A stretch of 64,000 bases of DNA. Source: Tubiluchus corallicola. Lineage: Eukaryota > Priapulida > Priapulimorpha > Priapulimorphida > Tubiluchidae. The position numbers were made by a program, and so were the translations under genes. The notes under the pieces were generated by a model. That model was not told the origin of the DNA, ran no database searches, and saw nothing but the letters and a program-made list of their open reading frames with translations. The stretch lies in NCBI GenBank assembly GCA_030141605.1, contig JAQGDQ010000359.1, forward strand, positions 175,242 to 239,241, written 5' to 3'. Below, one piece after another: positions 12,801 through 24,200 of this stretch; position 1 is the stretch's first letter, and each line of letters begins with the position of its first letter.

Positions 12801-15292
12801 GCAAAACAAATCTATCGTTATTTTGACATCAGAATAATAAATGCATATAAAGTGTAAACTATATACAGTTGGGTCTAGGGAACGGGTAAATGTCTGGGTG
12901 CATGCTTGGTCACTATGGTTACACTGTGTTTAGCCTGGATACTAGTAAACAGATGGTTCTAGGTGATTAAATTTGACCTATACACGGCATACAGCCTCTG
13001 GTCATTTCTCTCATTAAGAAAAAAGACGCATGTACATTCAAACTGCACTATTTGACATTTGGATTCTTCATAATGACCTACGTTCAGGACCTACCACAAC
13101 CCATCTACATTAGGTCCAGTTAATAAGTACGGGATTTCAGCTCAGGGTGAGTTGAACATTAAACAAAAATAATTACTAATACATTCTGATTACCATCAGC
13201 ATGTTGAGGGACAGAAATCCTGTCAACAGTGGCACCACCTATTTTTGTTGCCATGACAGCATCAACCACTGCTTGTTCAACTTCTTTATTGGCGTTTATG
13301 AAGCCTTCGTCCACGATTCCAATCTTTACGCCTTTTAATAATTTCCCTATACCACCTGTAAGCTAAAATTGTTAAGGAAACTATTCAAATAAATAATTTT
13401 ACAGCATTTTAAAATTGCATATATTTATTATGAAGTTTTGCATTACTCTACAGCTAAGTTTAGTGTGCACATACTTCTTTCATTTGTTATTGCCACTAAT
13501 TTTCTATTTGAAATGAAGAGCCTGTATACATAGTAGTGAAACAAAAGAAAAAAGAAAAGCCTTGATCTTTTTCAATGTTAAATGTAACTACGAAAAATTA
13601 TCATTCAAAGCAGCTGCCCTGCAGCCCATGAATAGGCCATTTCAATTATCATATTATGGTATTATTTGTGCAAACTTCTAAATTTCCAAACCAATGAATA
13701 TTTACCAGAAAAATGTATTTACAACTTACTTGCTCAGTATAGCTTGGGACTTTCACACCTTTGCGCATTCTACCATCAAGTGGATCATACCCCGCTATCA
13801 CTTCCAACAACAACACAGTCCTGGACACTCTGTGCCATTGGTCCAACATAGTCCAAGTCATATAATATACTAGCTGCACCAGTATATGGCACAAGTCCAA
13901 ATGTAGGCTTCAGTCCTATACAGCCACTACAGCATGCTGGACACCAAATTGAACCTCCCTGGTCAGTGCCAATGGCTAAGTCTACCTCACCTCCATAAAG
14001 CTGCAAACAAAGCAACCAATTAACAGTTCAAAAAAAACAATTGTGAACAAGCATATGACACTGCTGTAAGGTTTCAATTAATAATAAAAAATGGAAAAAA
14101 AGAATTGTAACATGAATAAGAAAACATTTGATATCTTTGATATCTAAGAGTCAAAGATACAAAACCGGATAATTACCAGATTAGATTAGATTAAACAGTT
14201 TAATTTTCACAACACATCACTTATTTTCAAAATATAAAAAATCTTAATCCACAATATTCAAAAGTAATGAATGTTGTGGGAAGAAGAGAGGAGCCTAGCT
14301 TTTGAGGTCTTCACCCATATTCACAGAACAAACATGTACTACAACACACACACGCTAGCTTGATTAGAAATGAACAGCACGTATGCTGTTATTCTGTAAA
14401 TTTGCTTTACTAAAACGCCATTCTGTGAAATCAGTGAAGCAGCAATTTATTAATTAACATACATACGAGCACAGCAGATCCAGAGCTTGATGCTCCTGCT
14501 ATATGTTTCTCATTGTAAGGATTCCTCACAGGTCCTGTACAAGAGGTAACGCTGCTTCCACTGAGGCATAGATTCTCACATGATGACTTCCCTACAATTC
14601 GTCCTCCTGAAGCAAAAAAATAGCGAAAAAGCTAGATTTTATTACATAATTCAGCCATTGTCATGGGCTATTTAATATGGATGGTTGTGGCAGGACTGGT
14701 ATCAAGTTTATCATTAAGGAAAACAATTCAAGATTAGCCACTGAACCGCCAGAGGTCTCACCAATGTTTGGATGTGAACATATTTTTTCAGTAAGGTAGA
14801 GAGCCAGAATCGGTATGGTAAGTGACACCCTCAAAACAAGTATTAAGCCAAGGGGTCATCCATCTGTTCAATCACTAGCCTCGATGTTGATTAAATTTGG
14901 TCATTCAGCATGCACCAAAGGTGACTGCTTCACTGTATCCTTCACTTGTAAAAACATCTACAAAAACTATAAAATTATTTTGAGCAATAAGATGCTACGT
15001 GAGCAAAAAGTGAATTGGCTGTGACATACCATAAGGAATTTTTTATTCGCTAATGTTTGTAGCAAAGAAAAGACAATGAAACTAAAAATATTTCTAGAAT
15101 AAATACATTTTTTAAAATGCCATAGAATCACAGAAATCATGGTACACACTATAAAGATAGTTCAGTCAGTTATTGATCTATAAAGATAGTTCAGTCAGTT
15201 ATTGATCTAGCACACTGAAGCTTTAAGATGCGAGTTCATTGTAGCCAATAAATTTTCAAATTTAAGTGTATACATGAATATATTGATCAGTA

Positions 15293-16653
15293 CAGTCAAA
15301 AACCTCATTATAACACCCCCTTGATTATAATGCCAACCTTGCTTAATGCCCACATTTTTGGCAAAACAAAATGCTTATATTGACATAGACAAGTATGTAT
15401 TAATGCACCTCATTATAATGCCCCCTTTATTATATTGCCAACCTCGCTTAATGCCCACATTTTTGGCAAAACAAAATGCTTATATTGACATAGACAAGTA
15501 TGTATTAATGCACCTCATTATAATGCCCCCTTTATTATAATGCCAACCTCGCTTAATGCCCACATTTTTGGCAAAACAAAACGCTTATATTGACATAGAC
15601 AAGTATGTATTAATGCACCTCATTATAATGCCCCCTTTATTATATTGCCAACCTTGCTTAATTCCCACATTTTTGGCAAAACAAAACGCTTATATTGACA
15701 TAGACAAGTATGTATTAATGCACCTCATTATAATGCCCCTTTTATTATATTGCCAACCTTGCTTAATGCCCACATTTTTGGCAAAACAAAATGTCTATGT
15801 TGACATAGACAAGTATGTATTACTGCACCTCATTATAATGCCCCCTTTATTATATTGCCAACCTTGCTTAATGCCCACATTTTTGGCAAAACAAAATGTC
15901 TATATTGACATAGACAAGTAGAAAGTATGTATTAATGCACCTCATTATAATGCCCCCTTTATTATATTGCCAACCTCGCTTAATGCCCACATTTTTGGCA
16001 AAACAAAATGTCTATGTTGACATAGACAAGTATGTATTAATGCACCTCATTATAATGCCCCCTTTATTATATTGCCAACCTCGCTTAATGCCCACATTTT
16101 TGGCAAAACAAAATGTCTATATTGACATAGACAAGTAGAAAGTATGTATTAATGCACCTCATTATAATGCCCCCTTTATTATATTGCCAACCTCGCTTAA
16201 TGCCCACATTTTTGGCAAAACAAAATGTCTATATTGACATAGACAAGTATGTATTAATGCACCTCATTATAATGCCCCCTTTATTATATTGCCAACCTCG
16301 CTTAATGCCCACATTTTTGGCAAAACAAAATGTCTATATTGACATAGACAAGTATGTATTAATGCACCTCATTATAATGCCCCCTTTATTATATTGCCAA
16401 CCTTGCTTAATTCCCACATTTTTGGCAAAACAAAATGTCTATATTGACATAGACAAGTATGTATTAATGCACCTCATTATAATGCCCCCTTTATTATATT
16501 GCCAACCTTGCTTAATGCCCACATTTTTGGCAAAACAAAATGCCTATGTTGACATAGACAAGTATATATTAATGCACCTAGTTATAATGCCAAACTCACT
16601 TAATGCCAACTTTTTTCTGGAATCTCAAAGTAGGCAGTATAAAGGTTTGACTG
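15293..16653. mobile_element. TA-flanked MITE swollen by an internal satellite
   Basis: The outer ends are inverted (CAGTCAAAAACCT at the left, AGGTTTGACTG at the right) and each is flanked by TA (15291-15292, 16654-16655), as for Tc1/mariner-pogo elements. Almost the whole interior is a 105-bp tandem array. It lies in the intron between exons 5 and 4 of amidase copy A. Confidence 0.75.
15346..16580. repeat. 105-bp tandem array, about 12 units
   Basis: A unit beginning CCCACATTTTTGGCAAAAC recurs at about 15348, 15453, 15558, 15665, 15770, 15875, 15986, 16091, 16202, 16307, 16412 and 16517. Two units carry a 6-bp AGAAAG insertion, which introduces a TAG. Because 105 is divisible by three, an open 35-residue frame (MPTFLAKQ...IDIDK...) repeats on the plus strand. 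I regard this as a side effect of unit length, not a protein. Confidence 0.92.
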
Positions 16654-18106
16654 TATAATTAACTTGAAAAAATTACTTACATCAACACTAAAATTTGTTC
16701 TATGAATTCCTATCATGCAATACATACAATTGTCAACAATTATAAAATTAACAACAAGCTCACAAAATCAAGGCAACACAAAACAAGTGAGATACGAAAG
16801 AGACTTTCTAAATATTAGAGTTCAGATACCAGCATCTAAAATCCTTGTCACAACTGTAGCATCAAGATCAGGAACATAGCCTTCTAACAGTTGAGAACCA
16901 TTCCTCATTGGAACTCCAGCTACCATAACGCTGTCTTTGATCACTACTGTCTTTCCTAAAAGTTTCCCAGTTGATGCTCCCGCAATATCACACTTCCATG
17001 CCCTGAAAGTAAGTGAATTGAAACGCAGAACGTATTGTAGCAGAAAATAAATTTCTCATGCCTGGGTTAAAAGGGTGCAGAATAAAAAAACATCTCCAAA
17101 TTCAAGCTGATTTTATTTATAACTGTATTTCAGAAAGAATACAAACAATGAGGCGATACTGACTGATATGAAATTATATTTATTAAGTTCACAAGTTACA
17201 ATTGTCTAGTTTCATAGATAATAAAACCTCAATTATTCTAAAATTATCCAAATCAATTATTTGAAGCGTAATATGAAATATAATCTAACAGGTATATAGG
17301 TTACGAAAAATTATATGTTAAGTTCAGCACTACACTACGTCTTGAAGCCATAATTATCATTTAATTTGGCACTCGACATGCTGAGATCCAGCACTTGGCA
17401 AAGTTTCTGCTCCGTACAGACGTGTGTGGCTGGACTGAAACCTATCTCAGAATCAAAGTAATCCTTTAAGACACTAGACTAGCCATATGTGTCACACTTA
17501 ACCTAGTATCCAAATATCAGCAGTGATTTATATTAGCTTTACTTCTTCTAGCCAGGGAGGCAATTTACCGATAAAAGAGTTATTGAAACCCAAGTAAGCG
17601 TTTGAAATACTCTTACCAAGCATTGTACGGGTTATCTTCTGGCTTAGGCCTATAGCCAGGTGTCCGTGGATACTTCACTCGAGGTATGGGCTCTGTCAGA
17701 TTAGCTATGGTTTGAAAACAGTCAAGCAATCCATCAGCACACTCTACAAAATGAAAAAAATAATTAAAATCTGCTATCAGAAGCTTTCAAATAATTCTAC
17801 TGTGACTGCAACCAGCACACAAGGTACGGGGTAAGATAATATTAAAAACTCAAGTAAACAAAAAATTACAGAATGTGGTTTTCAAACAACGATGCAACAA
17901 TACGTACCCGACCCGTGACACAATACACTTCGAATGTTTCGTTTCCTAAAAATAGCAGTCTTGAAGGGCTATGGTATTAAATTATCGTGCTACATTTGCA
18001 TAATACATTCCTTCTTCGTTCAATTCGAGAAGTGTGGCATAGAGCATGCAATAATGCACATGGTGCCTGGCCTTACAGCAATTAAAATTTAAGTTATAGT
18101 ACCATA

Positions 18107-18358
18107 TGTTGGTCGTCCTCTCCTTCGCTTCAAGGACAAGGTGAAGTTCTCTCTGAGGAAAGGTGGAATGTTGGACAAGCTGCCTTTCGCAGCTCACGAC
18201 CGTCCTGCATGGAGATCCCTAGTCAACAACTGTGCCGAAAAACTCGATGAAGAAAGACGGATGCTTGGATACGCAAGAAGGTTCAAGTCGTGGATAAGAG
18301 ATGGTTTCATGAACATCTGACTCGCACTGATTTAGCCGTATCGGCTTCGACGTTGTAC
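18107..18358 (+). mobile_element. 5'-truncated LINE 3' end with 13-bp TSD
   Basis: A plus-strand frame encodes a non-LTR retrotransposon C-terminal tail (YGRPLLRFKDKVKFSL... ending WIRDGFMNI and a stop). The piece is bracketed by identical 13-bp copies of TTATAGTACCATA (18094-18106 and 18359-18371), as expected from target-primed reverse transcription. There is no poly-A tail; the copy ends in GACGTTGTAC. It is in intron 2 of amidase copy A. Confidence 0.85.
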
Positions 18359-18600
18359 TTATAGTACCATAGAGCATGCGTGAACGCATATTCCTACGCA
18401 GAAATCTTTCAAGATATGCAATGCCAAAATTTAATGTTCTGTACCTTTGTAACCCTTCAACTCTTCTTCACTGCAGTTTAATCCATATTTCTCCGATATA
18501 GTAGCTATACGATCAAAACGTGGAGCATTGATTCCTCGCGCTTTCAACAATCCTATAACAATAAAAAACTTGGTCTTTATTATTATTATTATTATTATTA

Positions 18601-18986
18601 CAGTGTTCCCTTGCTACTTCGCGGTTCGTTTATCGCAGACTCGCTGTTTCGCGGGTTTTCAAAAATATTAATGTAAAATATTTATCGCGGTATTTTTGCT
18701 GTTTCGCAGGTTTTTGTGGCACTCCGTCAAAATTACGTATCTAGGTTTAAGAGTTTAAGACATTCTTATGACCATTTAAGTAAAGTTTTTTAAAAGGTCC
18801 ATGTGCAGTATGAGAAAAGTTATTAAGGGAATAGGAAAGGGTTATGTATAAGAGTGTGGGGAGGGTTTATAAAAACTTAAAATAATGTATAACTACTAAA
18901 ATAAGTATAACGTTCCTACTTCGCGGAAATTTACTTATCGCGGGTGGGCCTAGAACGGACCACCCGCGATAAGTGAGGGAACACTG
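18601..18986. mobile_element. Pogo/Tigger-like MITE with TA duplications
   Basis: The termini CAGTGTTCCCTTGCTACTTCGCGG at the left and, inverted, GAGGGAACACTG at the right are flanked by TA inside an (ATT)n tract. The interior also shows subterminal CGCGGGT-type inverted motifs. There is no transposase. The 386-bp element is in intron 1 of amidase copy A. Confidence 0.85.
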
Positions 18987-19535
18987 TATTATTATTATTA
19001 TTATAATTATTTACTTAATTTACTTAAAAATATTATTCTTTTTCTTGCGAGAAAAAACTAAAGAGGAAAGAAATCAAGTGGACTGAGTAGGAATCAGATA
19101 GCCACCAATGATGACTGCCTATAGAAATTAGCATTTCAGCAGTTTGTCTTTGCTTAGTTATAACGAAATTGTGACACACACTTGCGTTTTGCAAAATTTT
19201 TCTATCAAGGCCAAAATCTGATCAAACAAAGAGAAGGTGACAACTTTTTCTACATACAATATTATAAGAAAAAATTTTAAAACATTTTATAACATTTACT
19301 CACTACTGCTTTGAGCACAGGGGTCTTCTGAATAAAACATGTCTTCACAGACACAGTTTAGCAAAACTCCATTACTTCAAACACAGGCCTCAAAGACTAG
19401 TATCAAGTCTCTGCATATGCTCATATGGCTTTGGTACAATCTTTGTACTGTCAACAAGATTGTTATTGATTTGTACACAAATTCCATGATGACCAGTAAA
19501 ACGTACAGTCTCTGAATAAGATGCACAGTAATCTC

Positions 19536-20433
19536 AAAAGGTCTAGCATGGTTCAGATTAAAATGCATGTCAAAAGATTTAGCATGGTTCAGATTGAAAT
19601 GCATGTCAAAAGATTTATCATGGTTCAGATTGAAATACATGTCAAAAGATTTGGCATGGTTCAGATTGAAATGCATGTCAAAAGATTTAGCATGGTTTAG
19701 AATTGAAATGCATGTCAAAAGATTTAGCATGGTTTAGAATTGAAATGCATGTCAAAAGATTTAGCATGGTTTAGATGGAAATGCATGTCAAAAGATTTAG
19801 CATGGTTTAGATGGAAACGCATGTCAAAAGATTTAGCATGGTTTAGAATTGAAATACGTGTCAGCAGATTTTGCATGGTTTAGCTTGAAATGCATGTCAA
19901 AAGATTTAGCATGGTTCAGATTAAAATGCATGTCAAAGGATTTAGCATGGTTCAGATTGAAATGCATGTCAAAAGATTTAGCATGGTTCAGATTGAAATG
20001 CATGTCAAAACATTTACCATGGCTTAGATTGAAATGCATGTCAAAAGATTTAGCATGGCTTAGATTGAAATGCATGTCAAAAGATTTAGCATGGTTCAGA
20101 TTAAAATGCATGTCAAAAGATTTAGCATGGTTCAGATTGAAATGCATGTCAAAAGATTTATCATGGTTCAGATTGAAATGCATGTCAAAAGATTTATCAT
20201 GGTTCAGATTAAAATGCATGTCAAAAGATTTATCATGGTTCAGATTGAAATACATGTCAAAAGATTTGGCATGGTTCAGATTGAAATGCATGTCAAAAGA
20301 TTTAGCATGGTTCCGATTGGAATGCATGTCAAAAGATTTAGCATAGTTCAGATTGAAATGCATGTCAAAAGATTTAGCATGGTTCAGATTGAAATGCATG
20401 TCAAAAGATTTGGCATGGTTCAGATTGAAATGC
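19536..20433. repeat. 36-bp tandem satellite, about 25 units
   Basis: Units of the form CATGGTTCAGATTGAAATG plus CATGTCAAAAGATTTAG repeat about 25 times, with a few 37-bp variants and point changes. The period is divisible by three, so both strands stay open (SFDMHFNLNHAK repeated on the minus strand). I see no start, signal or composition arguing for a real protein. The array begins about 200 bp upstream of the predicted start codon of amidase copy A, where its promoter should be. Confidence 0.92.
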
Positions 20434-21237
20434 ATAACAATGCATTATGACACATACTAAGTAAATATTGCAATATTTAGGTAAATAAGAACACTACTAT
20501 AAATAAGGAGTGTTTATCCCTAAATTTACAAAACAATTTGATATAGAACAGTAGTTTGTAAACTTCTAGACTAAACATGATCCTCCTAGTAAGAATTATC
20601 AGAGCCAGAAAAAATACATACTTCTCAGAATATTGTACAAAAGAATAAATGCAACTTTCACACATTGGATCGCTAAGTAATTTCGGATCAACGAAAAACG
20701 GAAACAGAGACAGACAGTCAAACTAAGAAGAAAAGCATTCCCTCGCACAACCACTTCCTGATGTGGAAGACAGCACCAACGTCACCGACAACAGTGCAGG
20801 CAGCCCACATAATTTTTGTACATAATGTACCAGCCCATAATTTAAAAGACACCAAACAAGTTAATATGCCGCCTGTCGTGAAGTTTGGGCGTCACGATTC
20901 ACCCGCCGTAAAGAAGCCAATGTGAATTAATTTACGTATAGCTGTAGGAACTGGTTCGAGGAGTTAACCTAGTTAAAATAGGAAGTTACTTGATGAGTTG
21001 ATATGGAACAGAAAAATGTATATTGCGCTTTCGAAAAAAGAATAAATCTAGCGTTATGACAGAAGGAAAAGTTCTCGTTTTTGTTTTACTGTCGCTAAGA
21101 CACCGCCTCATTAAGAAAAAAATCAGTGCATTTCAACAGTTGAGTAGTTACCCTTATCTCAATAAAAATTATAACAAGCAAAATAATTTAATAATATAAC
21201 TAATAATGTTACGAACTAGTGCACACTGATTAAAAAA
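20434..21237. other. Spacer between the two amidase copies
   Basis: About 800 bp with no coding signal. It contains the 3' flank of amidase copy B. I found no repeat family or RNA gene in it. Confidence 0.5.
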
Positions 21238-24200
21238 CTATTTTTTATCTCCCAGTTGCTCCACGGCATAGGCATAATTTAACACAGTGACTTCATCAAA
21301 ATGTCTGCCGACTATCATGAGTCCAAAAGGAAGTTTGTCTGGTTCTGATAATCCTGCTGGAACCGATAGAGCTGGATGCCCGGTGGAGTTAAAGATGGCG
21401 GTGTTGATCCTCACATCAAAGGCATTGCGTATGTGTTCTGCAAAGATATTACTCAATTTTTAATCTTCTTTTCGAAGTCTATAACTGTTGTGGAGATCGC
21501 TGGCAACTATTAGAATAAAATAGAACATTGTAGAATGTTCCATTAGAATAATCGTCTTACCTTGTAGAATGTTCTAGAAAGAAACTTCTAGAATATTCCC
21601 TGACACGTTATATAAGGGGAAGCTGGCCGCTGAAGAACACACATGGATTTGCACGGACTCACACTTACACGTTCTCTTGTACACTATATTTTCAGATACA
21701 CTCAAACGTTTTCCAGATTTTCACGTTTACCGTAAACATATCGCGTTCCTTCATACTTTTGTCTTGTAGAATTCTCGCTTAATAAACTAGTTTAATTTGA
21801 CGAAGTGCTTTCTGGTTTTCTCTATGAGCCTTCCGAGAGAAACGAAACACAACAATATCGGCGCATTCAAACTAGCAAGTTTTCTAGTGAGAGTTTCCTT
21901 TCTGGCAGCAGACGCGCGAGTGTGAACGAGTTACTACCACAAGTTATTTCAAACTCTCTGACAGTTGGTGCGAGTTGATTTCTTACGAGCCTAACGCCAA
22001 GGCGAGCTACTCTTGACACTTCTCGCAGCGAATAAAGACGTGAGTGTCAGCTAGCGCTTACTGTCAGAGAGTAACTCGCAGCAAGTTTTGCTCTCTAATT
22101 TGAACATGCTTGCAAGTTATTTGGCGACAAAATTTGCTAGTCCGAACATGCAGTTAGCAAGTGATGTAAAAACATGACTTTATACTAACAATTTGCATAA
22201 ATGTTTGATAGTTGTAATTATTGATCCATAGTAAGTTAGTAACCAACAACCTGATTACGGTTTACATACCAGAAATAGATGCATCTTCTTTTGGTATTTT
22301 TGGTGGTAAGTATGTTGTGGTAGGCATCACAAGGACATTGTATTTCTCAAGAGCCTTGTTGTACTGCTCAGTGATTTCACGCAAAATGTTTTGTCCTTTA
22401 CAGTAAAGCTGAAAACCCAATTCCTCTCGCACATGCTCCGCTGCCAAGATCATCAGCTTCATGGGGTGAGATAAATAGGGTGATAGGGTACTGTAGCTCT
22501 TCCGCATAACTGTCCCCAGAGAAGTTGGGTAATAGCCTCTGTGTCCAATGCCACCTCCTGGAACACAATGGATGATATTATGCCGGTAAATCATGTGGTA
22601 ATTATTTACATGCCGATCATTTACAGTTTAGGTACAAAAATGTGTAGTGTGTTGTCTTAGCAACCGAAATTGAGAATGGCACCCCGAGACTGGTCAGTAA
22701 GTACATGTGTGAACCACTTAGATGATTTGCCCTGGGTGGCTTCATTCGCAGTGCTAATTATGGGTGATTACCTCGTAGAGAAAAGATGTATACATATAGA
22801 GTAATAGTGATATACTACTGCTGGTTCAGTGGCTCAACCTAGATGCATAAGCCTTGATAATGAACAAGGTTGCAGTCTCCAATTTGAATGGCACACACTG
22901 CTGAATTCTGGATTCCGACTTAAAGGATTCCGAATTGTATAAAAATAGTTTTATACATTGACAATTTGGTAAAAAACTGCCCTCAAACAGTTTATTGTTG
23001 TTATGTAAGGGAACAATTGTAGATTGCTTTTGTACAAATGATATATTCTTGCTTCTAGTTTGCATTAGCATCTTAGTTTTAAATACTAGACTGTGAGCAA
23101 TGAGCCGAAATACAACCCACTGGTCTAAAGTTAATTAGTTCTACTACATTTTCATTGTTCTGTGAAATTAGTAATGTTTCTACTGAAGATGCAAAAGTTA
23201 TTACAACAAATTAGAACTGAGCAAACATTTTATTGCTACTTGGAACGAAAATGCAAAATTCCTTATACTTTTTAATTCTGCGCACACTTGTCGAAAAAAG
23301 AAAACTGAGTAGACAGGAGTCTGGCTTCTTCCATGATGAAAAAAACAGGGTTTGAAGCAATTGCACACAACATTTGTTTACAATTGCGTGGTGACCATCA
23401 GAGAACTGATTTTCAATAATCCAAACAGAAAATGTCCAACATTTGCATCATAATATATAAGCAAAATCTTAGAGCAATTGCACCATTTGTGAGAAAACTT
23501 CTTTTATGAAAATTGCATACAGGCAAAAAGTAACCTGGAATTACCTTGCATTTGAATCATCCATTCAGTAAGACCTTGTAAAGCCAGTGGCCCATGTACC
23601 TTTAAAGCTAAAAAATTAAAATTACTCCAATAACATGTACTGCTTACATAGCATCAGGCACGAAAACATAATCCTTCGCAAAATGGCACAATCGCTGAAA
23701 TTACAATAATGGTGCTGCTTTTGCTTCTACTATTCTCAAGATGCAATTCTAAATTCGTAATTTGAAACATCTATTTGACTAAAATATTGTTATTTATACA
23801 CAAAAATTCTCATAAATAATAAACATGAATTAAAAAAGTACCATAAGCATGCTCAGGTATAAAAACCTCTTCTACAACAGCTCCAAGCTCCTTTGTCGCA
23901 TAAACAACAGCATGAACCACCTGTTCTATTTGCTTGTCACAATTTAGGAATCCTTCCATCAAAACTCCCACTTTTATACCTTGTACATCACCTGTAAGCT
24001 AAATTTCTATTAATGAAAGATAATGCAATGTTTATTAATTAAGATCTAGAATTTCTGCATAACTACATGGAAATTCGTTTAACCAGAGGAAATTTTTAAA
24101 CTAAGCAAACTCTTGAATATCATCAGTAAACGAGATTCTAGAAATATTATGGAATGGGTAAAATTACTATGATGCACTACGGTGGCATAAAAGTTTTCAA

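Larger units (their letters stand above)
9824..19340 (-). pseudogene. Amidase-signature family gene, copy A, frame-broken
   Basis: Ten exons on the minus strand: 19304-19340, 18445-18552, 17617-17743, 16830-17002, 14467-14606, 13730-14000, 13194-13362, 12416-12478, 12023-12303 and 9824-10047. Exons 1-5 and 8 have exactly the lengths of the intact neighbour (37, 108, 127, 173, 140 and 63 bp). The Ser-cisSer-Lys triad is kept: Lys in VVIKDSV, cis-Ser in GASSSGS, nucleophile Ser in TDQGGSI. Two lesions break the frame. Exon 6 is 271 instead of 273 bp, and the frame shifts between QDC and [11 protein letters not shown] near 13810. Exon 9 is 281 instead of 288 bp, and the frame shifts between NEI and LEKYEVIVMP near 12115. 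Splice sites are all canonical GT-AG. The start was chosen because exon 1 has the same length and phase as in copy B. The last exon ends RKSWVC and differs from copy B. This is probably a recent pseudogene; two assembly errors are the alternative. Introns also hold a MITE with a satellite, a LINE scrap and a second MITE; introns 6, 8 and 9 show nothing else recognisable. Confidence 0.83.

Noticed and set aside
15346-16658. Open frames of 64-168 residues in the 105-bp array
   Set aside because: They are a consequence of a stop-free unit whose length is divisible by three; no start context, signal or homology.
15346-16658. A CRISPR array
   Set aside because: Units are directly abutting without unique spacers, in an intron of a eukaryotic gene.
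19833-20450. Open frames of up to 200 residues on both strands in the 36-bp array
   Set aside because: Open on both strands simultaneously with the unit repeated; a repeat artefact.
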